Below are positions 1-60,597 of a DNA stretch of 64,000 bases, in pieces. The notes beneath the pieces were generated by a model that was not told the origin of the DNA, searched no databases, and was given only the letters and a program-made list of their open reading frames with translations. Position 1 is the stretch's first letter; each line of letters opens with the position of its first letter. Source of the stretch: Paraspadella gotoi (Eukaryota > Chaetognatha). A program made the position numbers and the translations under genes. The stretch lies in the NCBI GenBank assembly GCA_051294375.1, contig CM119263.1:11695130-11759129 (forward strand), written 5' to 3'.

Positions 1-1100
1 TCTCTCTGCGTCTCTCTGCTCTCTCCTCTTTCTCGTCCGTCGTCTCATCTTCTTCTCGTCCTCTCTCTCTCTCTCTCTCGTTCTCTGCTCTCTTCTCTCG
101 TCTTCTCTCGTCTCTGTTTGCTTCTCTCTACTGCTCGTGTCATCGGGACTCGGTTCTCTCGTGCGTCGGGTCGTCATTCTCGTCTCGTCTGCTCGTCTCG
201 GGCGTCTTTCGTCTTCTCTGTTTTCTCTCTCTCGTCTAGCGGCTGGTCGAGGCTCTCGTTGTCGTCTGTCAGGTTTCGTTGTGCTTCTCTCTCTCGTGCT
301 CTCTTCGGTCTCTCTCTCATCTCAAGTCTCTCTCTACGTTTGCTCTCTTCTCTCTGCTACTCCTCTTCTCTCTCGTCTAAGTGGTCTCTGTCAGCATGGT
401 CTTACGCCTTGCGTGTCAGTCTCGTCTGCCCCTCTCCTCTTCTCTCTCTCGTCGCTGCCCTCCGTGGTGCGCGTCAGTTTCTCTCTCTCTTCTCCCCTCT
501 CTAGTTCCTCTCAAGCCTTGTTCGGGATCTGCTTTTACACACTTATTTCACTCTCGTCTCTTCTACTCCGCTTTAGCCGGCTGCGGTGGATGTCTCACGG
601 GCTTCTCACGTCTGGGGAGGTTTTGGGTGGATTCTTTCGGAGTCTTTGGAGTGCGGAGTTTTGATTCGTTCGTTGTTCGTGCCGGTGGGTCGGCCGACAT
701 TGAATTCCCTTTCGCTCTGTTCATAAGCCCTCCATTTCCTTCGCCTTTGGATCTCTCTCTGCGTCTCTCTCCATCTCTCTCTCCTGTCCTCTCGATCGGA
801 GTCTCTCTTCGGTTCTCTCTATAGGTGCTCTCGTCTCGGGACGTCGTGCTCTCATCTGTCTGCCGTCTCTCATCTGTCTCGTCTCTCTGCTGTTCGGCAT
901 GGTCTCCGGGTGGGGTTCTGCGCGTTCTCCTTCATCTTCTCCGCGTGTCATGCTCTGAGATGCTCGTCTGCGTCTCTCTCGCAATCGCTTTGTTCCTATT
1001 ACGTCATCCCATCCTTCTCCTTGTCCCGTCGTGCGTTGTCGTGCGTTTGTGCTCGTGCTTTCGGCGCCGCGCTGCGGTGTGCTGCGCCTCTAGCGTTCCC
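1..1100. repeat. CT-rich low-complexity tract
   Basis: About 1.1 kb dominated by TCTC/CGTC runs on the plus strand. The several open frames here are Ser/Leu/Arg-rich and overlap in all frames, as expected when a pyrimidine repeat is translated. No splice sites or conserved motifs were found. The irregular interruptions resemble a (CT)n microsatellite carrying many indels, so base-level accuracy may be poor. Confidence 0.7.
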
Positions 1101-1104
1101 CGCT

Positions 1105-3775
1105 TTCCATTCCCAGCTCCGGCCCGACTGGATGGTCTGGGTCGATTGCGGGGAGGCGCAGATAGCGTTGTTGAAGTCAAAGAATGGCGCTCGAGAGTTG
1201 TGCCGAGCGAGAGCGGTGCCACGTTAAGGCGCGTCTCGCTCGGCGCACTCGCGCCGGCTGCTCGCCAGCTAGCGCTGGCCGGCCCGGTGTCAGCGGTGGG
1301 GCATCCTTCTCGCGTTCAATCTCCTCAGGAGTCTTTCTCGCTCAGTTCTCCCGCTTTCTTGCCTTATGGCTCCTCTCGCCGTCGCTGCTAGGATACCCTT
1401 TGACCTGCTCGAATACGTGAGGGTCTTCTGTGTAGACCGGTGCCCGTTTGTCGGTCCGATGGTGTTAAATCTGTTAGGATGTCGACTGCTCGCACGTGGT
1501 AGGACTGATATGGAAGTTGATGTCGGTTTATGGATTTTCCAGTTTTTCCTACTCGGCCCAAGGATTTTTTGGTGCCAGGAGCCGACCACGAAAAATCCAA
1601 CGGGCGTTTATATTTCGCTCTTCGTTTTCCGTTCGTGCTGTGTTGTTCTTCGTGTCTTGTTCTTAATTGTGAGTGTTCTGGGTGTTATGCTTTTGTTCCT
1701 TTTCTTTCTCTGGTGGTTCGGGTACGGGACAGAAGGCGGTGGTATTATGTAGACGGGAGGAGGATCGTGGCGAAAAGGAACAGTCTTTCCTTATCTGTGT
1801 CTTGTGCTTTAGTCTTTAGTTAGGATGGTCCTTTTTCTGCTTGTCATTGATCTTTCTTGCGTCTTTCTTACGATCTTGGTCTTGTTCTTGTCTTAGATGT
1901 CTTGTCGGTTATCGTGGAGGTCTTGTCCTTTGGTCTATAGTCTGTATGGTTCTTTCTTTCTTGGTAGAGCGTACCAGAGTGGTGTGAATTCCGCGTGGCT
2001 GGCAGCGAATCTAAAAACGTACGAGTTCACGCAGCCCGTGGCGAACATTTTCCTTTGCTTCTGATGAAGCAGAAATTTCGGTTTGTTTGCTCTCTTTATC
2101 TTTGAGATTGTCGCCGTTTGATCCTGGGCCCGCCTTCCTGCTCTATAACCATACTCTTTCCCGCGGAAGTGGCCAGGCCTGAGCTTAGTGATATGAGCAG
2201 CCAGGGTGAAGAGGGCGTGCTTGGTGCTCAGGCATTGGATGCCGCGCGGTCGGCCGGCCGTTCCAGCAGACCGGATGTACTCGCGCCCATGGGTCCAGGC
2301 TGTGTCGAGTAGGCGTTGTCCGTGGAATGTGGCGTTCTGTGAGCGCAGTTATGATGAATTGTGATGGCGTGAGTGGATCGAAGTGAACTTCTTCTAATGT
2401 TGGCCTCGACGCGACTGCGGAGGGCGGAGCGAACGGTGGTCGGGAGGGAAAGCTCCTTGGAGGCGGGTGGTTTCCAGCCCGCCGAACAGGGTAGATGAAA
2501 GAACGGCGCTTGAGATTGTTGTTCTTTTTGCTTCTTTTTCAGAGAACGGCCATCTGTTCTCGCGAGGACTCGGGGTACGAGATGCCTTGGGAGTGATGTG
2601 GGTATGGCAGGGGAAGTGATTGGGGAAAACATCAATAAGGAGTGGAAATTTGAAAGGGAATGCAACAATGGAAGGATGTAATGTTTTGTTTTAGATAAAG
2701 AACAGTAGTCCTTTGGGTAGGGCTGAATGGAAGAGGGACCTGCTCGTTATGGTGCATGAACATGGCATGTCAAGCAACTGAGATCAGGTAATGTACATTA
2801 AGCGAACACGCAGTACGTGTCTGGGGCCGGGCGTCACGAGGAATACGGTGATGGGGGCATTGTAGATAAGGGAGAAACGCAGTAAAGAGGATAACAGAGA
2901 GGGACAAGTAGACGAGCGATGTAGGTAGGACGGGAACGCATGTCGGTGACGGTTTTTATTGAGGGGCGATGGAGAGGAAGTAGAGAAAATGGGAATGGGC
3001 GAAGGTGCGGGATCGGCGAGAGTGGGAAGCGTAGGGTGAGGAAGAGGCGGGGTGTCAACGTTGTAGATCCGAGTGCGTCGAGATAGGAGGTTTTGAGCGA
3101 AACGTTGATGAAAAAAAAGAGGGAGGAGAGAAGGGAACATAGTAGAGTGAGAAAGAAGAGGGTGAAGAAGGGGGAAAAGAGATAAAGAAGGTAATGAAAA
3201 AGAGCAGAGAAAAACAGAAAAAAAAAGACAGAAATGGGAAAGTGAAATTACAAAGTGTATGAAAGAGAAAAAGAATAAAGGAAGACCGCGGGACGGCGGT
3301 AAAGAAGTAGGAGCTGAGGAAAGCTGTGCAACGGATCTTTCTTCTCTGTATTGCGAATAAGAGCTTTAAACAAGCGTGAATGGTCTTACAGAGATACTCG
3401 GTCAAAGGTGCAGTCCACGGGCTTTTAGATTTCGTTAGCGATCGTCCAAAAGATCTATTTACGACGATACAAAATATATGAAAAATTTGAAAAGATTACT
3501 TGTTTACTGCCTTTGCGTTATAAAATCATAGGAAGTTAAATATATTTAAGATATATATTAGAAATTTAATTTCTTGGGTTTATTTCTTGGTAGAGACTTG
3601 CGCGGCGTTCTCTTCTATAATTTAAAATATAAAATTGCATAATAGTAGCAACACGTAATTTTCGACTAATTAATTGAACAATTCACAACACAACGCAAAA
3701 AATCCTGTGATAAATTACTCAGAAAAAATTGTTTTCGTGTGCTTATAATTTTTATAAATGAATACTTGGAATGTT
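1105..3775. repeat. Corrupted first copy of a tandem duplication
   Basis: This stretch repeats, in the same orientation, the sequence at about 3780-5530. Anchors pair in order: the block after 'cattcc' (1107 with 3780), 'ctcctcagtc'-like sequence (1320 with 3897), 'aaggattttttg' (1559 with 4029), the chitinase exon (2240-2640 with 4340-4625) and the nearly identical AT-rich end (3411-3560 with 5208-5330). The copy is about 2.67 kb against 1.75 kb for its partner. The difference is mostly small insertions spread through the copy. The last 350 bases are nearly clean. Confidence 0.75.
2118..2670 (-). pseudogene. Degraded copy of chitinase exon 2
   Basis: Lies at the place in the first tandem copy that corresponds to the intact chitinase exon at 4348-4625. 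Blocks match in order (for example 'gaagagggcgtgcttg', the 'tccatg..gtcgagt' block and the region before 'aacatcaa'), but scattered insertions and deletions destroy the frame, so no GH18 motif can be read on the minus strand. It is either a decayed duplicate or, more likely given the indel-rich pattern, a poorly polished second image of the same locus. No function is expected as written. Confidence 0.6.
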
Positions 3776-4125
3776 TTAATCATTCCAGCTCCGCCCACTC
3801 ATTGCGCCAAAGCGTTGAATCAAAATGCGCTTCCGACACGTGCCCGCCGCTCCGCCGCTCCGCCACTGCCCCCCCCCACTCCTGTCTCCTTTCAATCTCC
3901 TCAGTCTTTCTCTCTTCTCCCCTTTCTTCCTCCTCCCTCCTCTAACCTTTGACCTGTGAACGAGTCTCTTACCGTCCCGTCGGTCCTAACAGTCACCCCA
4001 TATAATCGTTATCGATTTCAGTTCTCCCCAAGGATTTTTTGTCAAGGCCGACCACGAAATCCAACGCGTTTATCCGTTCTGTCTGTCTGTCTGTCTTTCT
4101 TTTAATTCCTTTTTCTTTCTTTCTC

Positions 4126-4213
<88 letters not shown>

Positions 4214-5530
4214 GGTAGACGTCAGATGGTGTGATCCCGTGGCTGCACGAATCAAAACCGATTCACCCCCACATTTTCTTCTTTCTGATGAGCAGAAATT
4301 TCGTTGTTTCTTTCTCTTTATTTCCTTTCCCCCCTTTCCTCTCTTACCACTCTGAGCTTTTGAATGAGCACGGTGAAGGCGTGCTTGTGCTCAGGCTTGG
4401 ATCCCCGGTCGCCGCCCACGCCCGGATACTCCCAGTCCATGTCGAGTCCGTCGAATTGGTTCTTGCGCAGAAATTTGATGGAGTGATCGATGAACTTCTT
4501 CATGTTGGCCTCGGAGGCGACGACGTCGGAGAAGCCCTTGGAGGCGTGGTTCCACCCGCCGACGGAGATGAGAACCTTGAGATTGGTGTTCTTCTTCTTC
4601 AACGCCATCGTTCGCTCGTACATGCCTTGGATTTGGAAGGGAATTGATCAAAGGATGAATTGAGGAATCAATGAAGGATGTAATTTTTGTTTTAATAAAA
4701 AATAGCTTGGGTAGCTAATAAGACTCTAGTCCATACACATCAAACTTGAACAGTAATAATAACAGCGTCGTCTCCGGTAAGGACGGTGATGCATTTAGAA
4801 AGGAAAACGTAAAAGAAAACAAGGACGTAAACGATGACGACCATCGGGACGTTTTTGAGGAGAGTAGAAAATGGGAAGCGAAGTGCGGGACGCAGATGGC
4901 AACGTAGGGGAGAAGCGGTCACGTGATCCAGTCGAGATAAGTTGACGACAGTTGAGAAAAAGAAGGAGAGAGGAAAAGTGAGAAGAAAGGAAAAGGGGGG
5001 AAAAGGAGATAAAAGGTAATAAAAAGACAGAGAAAAACAGAAAAAAAAACAGAAAGGGAAAGTGAAATTACAAGTTATGAAAGGAAAAGAAAAAGGAGAC
5101 GCTGACGCGGTAAAAGGAGCTGAGGAAACGTTCAACGTCTTTCTTCTCTTATTCGAAAGACGCTTTACAAGCGTGATGTCTTCAAATATCGTCAAAGGTC
5201 GTACGGCTTTTAGATTTCGTTAGCGATCGTCCAAAAGATCTATTTACGATACAAAATATATGAAAAATTGAAAGATTACTTGTTTACTGCCTTTGCGTTA
5301 TAAAATCATAGAAGGTTAAATATATTAAGATATATATAAAATTTAATTTCTAGGTTTATTTCTTGGTAGACTTGCGCGGCGTTCTCTTCTATATTTAAAA
5401 TATAAAATTGCATAATAGTACACGTAATTTCGACTATTAATTGAACAATTCAACAAACGCAAAAAAATCCTGTGATAAATTACTCAGAAAAAAATTGTTT
5501 TCGTTTGCTTATAATTTTTATACAAATGAA
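3776..5530. repeat. Clean second copy of the tandem duplication
   Basis: Partner of the corrupted unit immediately to its left; the copies abut near 3775. It contains a (CTTT)n tract and the intact chitinase exon 2, and ends in an AT-rich segment shared almost base for base with 3411-3760. After about 5530 the two copies diverge. Confidence 0.75.
4083..4213 (+). repeat. (CTTT)n microsatellite
   Basis: A short (GTCT)n run passes into roughly 23 near-perfect CTTT units. It sits in the chitinase intron downstream (on the minus strand) of exon 2. The Lys/Glu/Arg frame read through it is an artefact of the repeat. Confidence 0.95.
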
Positions 5531-6430
5531 TATTATGTTTTAAAATCGAACTGGAAAAACATTTTTTAATCTTAAACATTAAGTTTTGGTGAAGTAAAAA
5601 AGGCCGTTAAAAAAGGTAGGACAAATGAACTAAAATTCTACGACACGAACGAAAAGTGAGTTTGACTTAACTTCTAAGTCTAAATCTACCTAAATTTTGA
5701 TGATTTTTAGTAAGGAAAATAAGTGAGATTAAAAGAGTCTAAAATACCAATTTCATAAAATACCAATTTCATAAAATTCAGCTCCTTGTATTTTGATGCT
5801 AGTGCGGAGTACAATATAGTATTCCCCGATCTAATACTTAAGGGAGTGGTCTTTTCATACAATTGAAACATTCTTTGAAATAATATACCACTTCATTGAT
5901 AGGGAAGCCAGGTTCACTGGGAGTGAATAAATAAGACTGTGAGAGAGTCTTGATTGAAAGCTTGCAGAAACCTGCTATGTTATTATCTTGTAAGTGTGAT
6001 GGAGGCCTTAAACGACCAAAGCCTGTCCAAAGTCAGGGACAAGATCGCTTATTTATTAAATGAATGGATAATTTTTATATTGGTTGTACCAATTTCATAA
6101 GTGAGATATTAAGCGTCGACATATCTTTCACACCCTCAGTATACAAAATTCGAAAAGCAACCTCTCCTTCAAAGCCTGACCAAACTGCACACCTTTCATC
6201 CAGGGTTCGGACATGTCATTCCACTCGAAGGGATGGAGAATGCCGCCCGAAATCTTGGCGAAAGCGTACATGATGTGGGTGCAGAGGCTGACGTCGATGT
6301 CCTCGGGGTAGAATTTGGCTCCAGCGGGGCGGTACTGCGCCCAGTTGGTGTAGTAACAGACCATCTTCATTTCCGCCGCCGCAGCGACGATGAGCGTCGC
6401 CGCCAGCAGCCCAAGAGTCCAGGAACGCAT
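4348..6430 (-). CDS. GH18 chitinase, 5' exons (partial gene)
   Basis: Endo-chitinase of glycoside hydrolase family 18, secreted, cleaving beta-1,4 bonds in chitin. Exon 1 (6193-6430) encodes a signal peptide (about residues 1-19, hydrophobic, ending in an Ala run) and the first beta-strand segment with CYYTNWAQYR. It ends in split-codon phase 1 at a GTGTGC donor. Exon 2 (4348-4625) follows in phase: KVLISVGGW (about residues 96-104) and the catalytic FDGLDMDWEYP (about 137-147), with the DxxDxDxE series intact and Glu145 the expected proton donor. It ends at GTAAGA. The join across the intron reads WMKG-MYERTMALKK, as in known family members. Later exons (rest of the barrel, any chitin-binding domain) are not found and should lie left of the window or be lost in the corrupted copy. 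The intron holds one copy of the 250-bp repeat. Confidence 0.9.
5842..6100 (+). repeat. ~250-bp interspersed repeat, copy A
   Basis: Non-coding element starting near 'gggagtggtc' and ending in a small hairpin, 'attggttgtaccaat'. It shares long, nearly identical blocks with copies at 6890 and 9182 (for example 'gatagggaagccaggt' and 'ggaggccttaaa'). All three copies are in the same orientation. This one lies in chitinase intron 1, about 90 bp from the exon 1 donor. No open frame and no target-site duplication are clear. Confidence 0.85.
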
Positions 6431-6512
6431 CTTCGTGGGGATTTGAGATCGACGATCGAAAAACAGAGATCGCAAGGCGAGAAGTCGAGTTCAGAAGCGA
6501 GGAACTCGTGGA

Positions 6513-6519
6513 TTTTATA
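6513..6519 (-). promoter_or_regulatory. TATA box of the chitinase gene
   Basis: The minus strand reads TATAAAA 83 bases upstream of the chitinase ATG, in GC-richer sequence than its surroundings. This spacing implies a 5' UTR of about 50-60 bases. The box is a match by eye, with no transcript evidence. Confidence 0.55.
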
Positions 6520-6628
6520 CTGAGGCCGCCTCAATGGTCGCATTGTGTTTTGGGAGAGTAAGAGTGCGGGAGAGACACTTTTCCACAACTGTCGGATTGT
6601 AATGTTTTGTCTTTATCAGGTAAAAGGC

Positions 6629-6629
<1 letters not shown>

Positions 6630-6705
<76 letters not shown>
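6630..6705 (+). repeat. (GA)n microsatellite
   Basis: A run of GAGA broken by a few AAAG units, between the chitinase promoter and repeat copy B. The Glu-Arg frames read through it are artefacts. Confidence 0.95.
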
Positions 6706-6708
<3 letters not shown>

Positions 6709-6889
6709 GGTTGTGATTACGCCATATCGATTGACAAGTTGCGAAGAAAAATAAACCGACAATTGTTTTATTTTCTTTTATATTGTTATCAAAATTTTTT
6801 TTGTTTCGGGAAAAAAGTAAAAAGTTGGTGATCACGCGCTTCTCTCCTCGCCCTTTGGACCCACAAAAAAGTAAGAAAAAAAACTTAAA

Positions 6890-7112
6890 TAGGGAGTGGT
6901 CTCTTTATACAATTGAAACATTCTTTGAAACATTATACCACTTCTTTGATAGGGAAGCCAGGTACTCTGGGAGTGAATAAAGGAGACTGTGAGAGAGTCA
7001 CGTCGGAGTGATGGAGGCCTTAAATTACCAAAGCCTGTCCAAATTCAGGGGCAAGCTTGCTTATTTATTCAAGAATGGATAATTTTTATATTGGTTGTAC
7101 CAATTTCATAAA
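6890..7112 (+). repeat. ~250-bp interspersed repeat, copy B
   Basis: Second copy, about 220 bp. It lacks the short segment 'ttgattgaaagcttgcag..' that is present in copies A and C, so it has a roughly 30-base internal deletion. Same start ('gggagtggtc') and same hairpin end as copy A. It lies between the chitinase promoter and the lectin gene. Confidence 0.85.
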
Positions 7113-7923
7113 TTTTAAAAAAGACAACCGACTTTAAATTCCTTAAAAGAAGAAAAACTAAAAGATGCAGTCAGATGTTAAAACGAGACTACCTAGCATT
7201 TGCTTATTACTAAAACCAAAAATGTTACCGTCTAATTTAAAATTTTATTTTTAGTATATAGAATTTGGGACTTTTTAATTCATTTAACATCCTACTAATA
7301 TATATATTTTTAACTTCTTTAGGTTGAAATACCGACCGACCAGAAAGTTTTTGATTGTCGAAACTGAAAACCAAATTGTCACGAAAATATTGTTCTGAAA
7401 AGTTTATATTCTCTTTAAAACAGAAAAACAAATTGTAAATTTTCGTTTAACAAAGCGTACTGCAAAAATCCGTTCAAACAGTTAACCTCGGTCAAACCAA
7501 TTGACCTCACTTTCAACCTTTCCCTCGATTGTTTTGCTCTTTCTCTTCGTGGTCAATTTTTATTTAAGATAAAACTCTCTCGATGACGAGTGTAACTCTA
7601 AAAATTAGGTAGAATAGTGCACAGGGAATGACTTTACATTGATAATTAATAGTTCATGGATTAATAATCTGTACAAAATAAAATTCTGACGTCTAAAAAG
7701 ATCAGACAATTCACTCGTGAAATACTTGAAGTAGCGGATTAAATGCTCGATATCGGTCCACCTGACAAATTCCCAAACTTTATCGATATAAATTCCCCAC
7801 ACAAAAAAAAATCAGACAATACATAAAATCTACATAAATGGATAGTCGAGTATGTTGCTAACAAATACTTAAAAGATGGTACAAATCTAATAAATTTGTA
7901 TGTAATAAAAACATCTTCAACGT
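7113..7923. other. AT-rich spacer, no gene seen
   Basis: Only short frames without codon bias or motifs occur here. It should hold the 3' UTR of the minus-strand lectin gene. A minus-strand AATAAA occurs near 7560, which may be too far to serve it. Confidence 0.5.
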
Positions 7924-10900
7924 TTAACCCTGTGACACAGTATGCTCGAGGACCGATTTCGATTCGCACACAAACCAGGAGAGATTGTGACATTCGGCAG
8001 AAAGCTCCCGTATTTTGGCAACAGAGTTGTTCGTGGGTCGAGAATACGAAATGCGAGTGCAGGATTTGTCGAATGGCTCGTCAGTGCAGGAAACGCGAGC
8101 GGCGATGCGGTCAGCATAACGATAATAATTTGAGCCTGGTCTCGAACAGAGCCCAGTCGTTTCATGATCGCAGTCCTCCAGTCTCGTCTCGTCCCCTTCA
8201 CACTTGACGTTGTGCATTGAAATCTCTTTGTCGTGACTCACGGCTACAGTATCCGCCGTCAAAGCATCCGAAAACCCCAATTCTCTGTGGAAAAGTTTTA
8301 CTTTAGCTAGACTTAAATAATTTATTTATATATTTATATATCTATTAAAACTTCGTTTTCTTCAGTTTTTATTGTTTTTATTATTTTGTAAGTCTATGAA
8401 CCTGCAATAAACTTTGGCGTTGGTCTCGGACCATTCATTTCCACAAACATATCGCCCGTTGTTCATAACAAATCTTTTTAATGAAGCAGTATTTTTAGGT
8501 GCACTGCCCCCGGGTTGACTTGGTAACATAAATAACCACCAATAAGCCTTAAAAGATTAAACAGAAAATAAATAATTTATAATAAAAAAAATTGTTCAAA
8601 ATTCTCACTATTGGTCTCCCATTGGAATATTCCGCCAAAAGCTTTTCGAATTCACTCTTTTGTTCATCGTAAATTTGCGCGAGCGATCCTCCGAAATTTT
8701 TCTGGCAGTAATCTCTCGCTTCCTCGATCGGTACTTGGAGCTGCACGAAGTTGTAGCACATTTTAAAGGTGATGGTGAAGCCGGCGGGGTCGTACTCTGT
8801 GGTTATACACCGTTCCGCCGTTTCGCTCTTCTCCATATCGAGAACGACGGAACCATTGGACGGAATCTCGCAGAGAAACTTGTTCCATGCGGCGCAAGAG
8901 TCTCGCTCCCAAGAATAACCGTTGACGAGGTTTTCCGACAGCAACGCGCAGGCGGGAGCCGTGCTTCGCGGAAGATTTGGCTTCCAGTCGGTGAAACCGC
9001 CGGATAATTCGCTGGCGTCGTCTAACCAATTCCAGACCCCGGATTCCGGGTCTTTTCTGGCCCCTATCCACCACTTGTCCTTGTGGGAGATCATCGATAA
9101 AATGTCGTCGTTTTCAGCGGCAGAATTTAACTGTTTAAGAGTTTTTAAGATTAGAAAAAAAATATATTGTATTTTATCACCTTTTCATATTTTCATACAA
9201 TTGAAACATTCTTTGAATATTATACCACTTCATTGATAGGGAAGCCAGGTACTCTGGGAGTGAATAAACGAGACTGTGAGAGAGTCTTGATTGAAAGCTT
9301 GCAGGGACCTGCTATGTCATTATCTTGTAAGAGTGATGGAGGCCTTAAACCACCAAAGCCTGTCCAAAGTCAGGGGCAAGATAGCTTATTTATTAAATGA
9401 ATGGATAATTTTTATATTGGTTGTACCAATTTCTATATATATATATATACAGACAAGATTATAAAGTTTCTGAAGCTTCTCCGAGAGGAAAAGATAAGCA
9501 ATATACTGCTTGACATAGTAAACTTTAGTAAATCAAGATTTTTTTCACAGACCTGTGCCAAATAGCCGCCCCGCTCTTTGCAAAAGACCCTGGCCTTGGC
9601 CCATGGATAGGGCGTATTGACGAAGATGTAAGTAGCGTTGGTAACGGAGCTTGTCAGGCTAAACGAGTCCACTGCCGGTTCGGGATCAGGTGGTGGCCGG
9701 ATATTTTCGGAATATGAGTTGGCCTCGCAGACGAACCGGAAGTCCGATTCGCAGGGGACCGTCGCCCACTCCTCTCCTTGAGAAATGACGCATTCTTCAT
9801 TCGGAATCCAGAATCGTTCTTCTCCGCCCACCCAGTTAGAATAGACGAGTTCCCTTCCCGATTCGTTCCAGTGAGCGAGGCCAGTCTCGCGATTCACCCT
9901 GGCTCCGATCCAGAACGGAGAATCATTGACTTCGTTTGTCGTCATCTCGGACGAGTCGAGCGCGTACTTTAAGTATTCCATCTCAACTAGACTCTCGATC
10001 TGCGCCAAATGGCCGCCGATCAACCGGCAATACTTGACCGCCTCGTCGAAACTCGTTCTCCGCCGACTCACGAAGTAGCAGCTGGTCCAGTAAGCGGTGG
10101 GGCCGACGAGCTGGAACCCAGCCGAGTTACGTCGCGGACACGAGAAGTTAGGGTTTTTATAGTTTTGATGTTTCATCAGGTCTCTTATTTCGACCACAGC
10201 ATCCGCGATGGTTTTGACTTGATCGAGGAAGACGGAATCCGAAGATGATGACGACGAGGACGACGAGGACGAGGACGAGGACGACGACGACGACGAATTT
10301 CCTTGAGAAATGTTGGAAAATTCCTCAAGTGACTCCACCAATTTTCGAAGGCCCAAATTTCCAATTTTCGGCTTAAAAAAGTCGACGATCGCCGTCGACG
10401 CCCGAACCATCGCTCCATAAACATTTACCACTGCTTCGACCTGACCCAAGTTGTTTATCTCCGATTCGGCGACGCTTTGACGGAGCAGGAACATCATCTC
10501 CTCTTCAGAAAGGTTGCGCGGTGAGTTGAGCTGAGTCAGCATTTCAGCTTCGGAGGCGTTGATCGGGGGAAAGAGATGGGACGACAAATCGGACACGTTC
10601 GTCAGGGGACCCAGATCCGTCAAAGGCTCCACATCCGGGTCGTTCTTTTGAGCCAATTTGGTTAGCATCGAGGAGGCGTTAAGGAGGAAGGACAAATCGT
10701 CGAGGGTCATGTTCATTTCGGGTTCGTCGAACGTTCCGCGCTTATTCCTCACTCGTCTCTCTTGACCAACCGTGCCCGCATCCGGCGACGGGCGTTTGTC
10801 CACGCAGGTTGTCTTCCTATCCATGGTAACGAAGAAGAGCTGAGCGGCAATGACGAGCAGCAGCAAAGCAACGCTCGTCAGCAGCGCCACCAGAATTTTC

Positions 10901-10977
10901 AGCAACCGCAGCAGGTTGGCAACGAATCGCGTTTCCACGTCGTCGTCGGACGTAAACGAGGATTTCGTCAACGCCAT
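7924..10977 (-). CDS. Type II membrane receptor with C-type lectin and SRCR domains
   Basis: Four exons: 9553-10977, 8609-9130, 8402-8547 and 7924-8284; phases 0, 0 and 2 agree and give about 817 residues. There is a short cytoplasmic N-terminus, then one hydrophobic helix (about 22-51) with no cleavage site, so the C-terminus is predicted outside. A stalk with several N-glycosylation sequons and a poly-Ser run (about 224-247) precedes lectin domain 1 (about 279-419, with FWIGAR, WxxG and FVCEA). Lectin domain 2 spans the first intron (about 440-565, ..GGYLAQ joined to LNSAAEND.., KWWIGARKD, FLCEIP). A third lectin domain begins at about 586 and is followed by an SRCR-type domain (about 668-764; NGRYVCGNEW, NVKCEGDE, LEDCDH, ARVSCTD). 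The tail has ..ECHNLSWFVCE. Domain 1 lacks a clear EPN/QPD calcium motif. Likely a surface pattern-recognition or adhesion receptor. Intron 1 carries repeat copy C. Confidence 0.88.
9182..9433 (+). repeat. ~250-bp interspersed repeat, copy C
   Basis: Full-length third copy inside intron 1 of the lectin receptor gene, antisense to that gene. The 5' edge differs from copies A and B ('gggagtgg' is absent), which marks the left boundary at about 'ttttcatacaattg'. The right edge again ends in the hairpin, here followed by a (TA)n run. Confidence 0.85.
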
Positions 10978-11342
10978 CGTCGGACAATATGGAAACGAAT
11001 AAAGTTTAAACTGAAAAAAAAAACACTCGGATTTGAGAAAGGGGAAGACCGTAGAAGAAAAAGAATATAATTGAAATGTTTGAGAGGCAAAACTAAAGAA
11101 AAAGATCGGACGGCGACCGAGTTTCGGCTAATTTAATCCGAGAAATAAGATTTTAAAAGTTCAACTCGCGCAGAAAAAAAAAACTTTTGAGAAAACATAG
11201 TATTATTAATAAAAAAAATTATTTTGTAATTTCTGAGAAGTCTGGAGGTCAACATGATTTAGAAACGGAAATTCTAATTTTCTCCTTGACTTGCGAGTCA
11301 GTTAGTGGAAATTGATACGAAAAAAAAACTGGTAACAAGGAT

Positions 11343-11467
<125 letters not shown>

Positions 11468-11470
11468 TAG

Positions 11471-60597
<49,127 letters not shown>

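Noticed and set aside
118-1752. Several overlapping 100-190-residue open frames on both strands
   Set aside because: They are Ser/Leu/Arg-rich translations of CT-rich or corrupted sequence, overlap in several frames, and have no motif or splice support.
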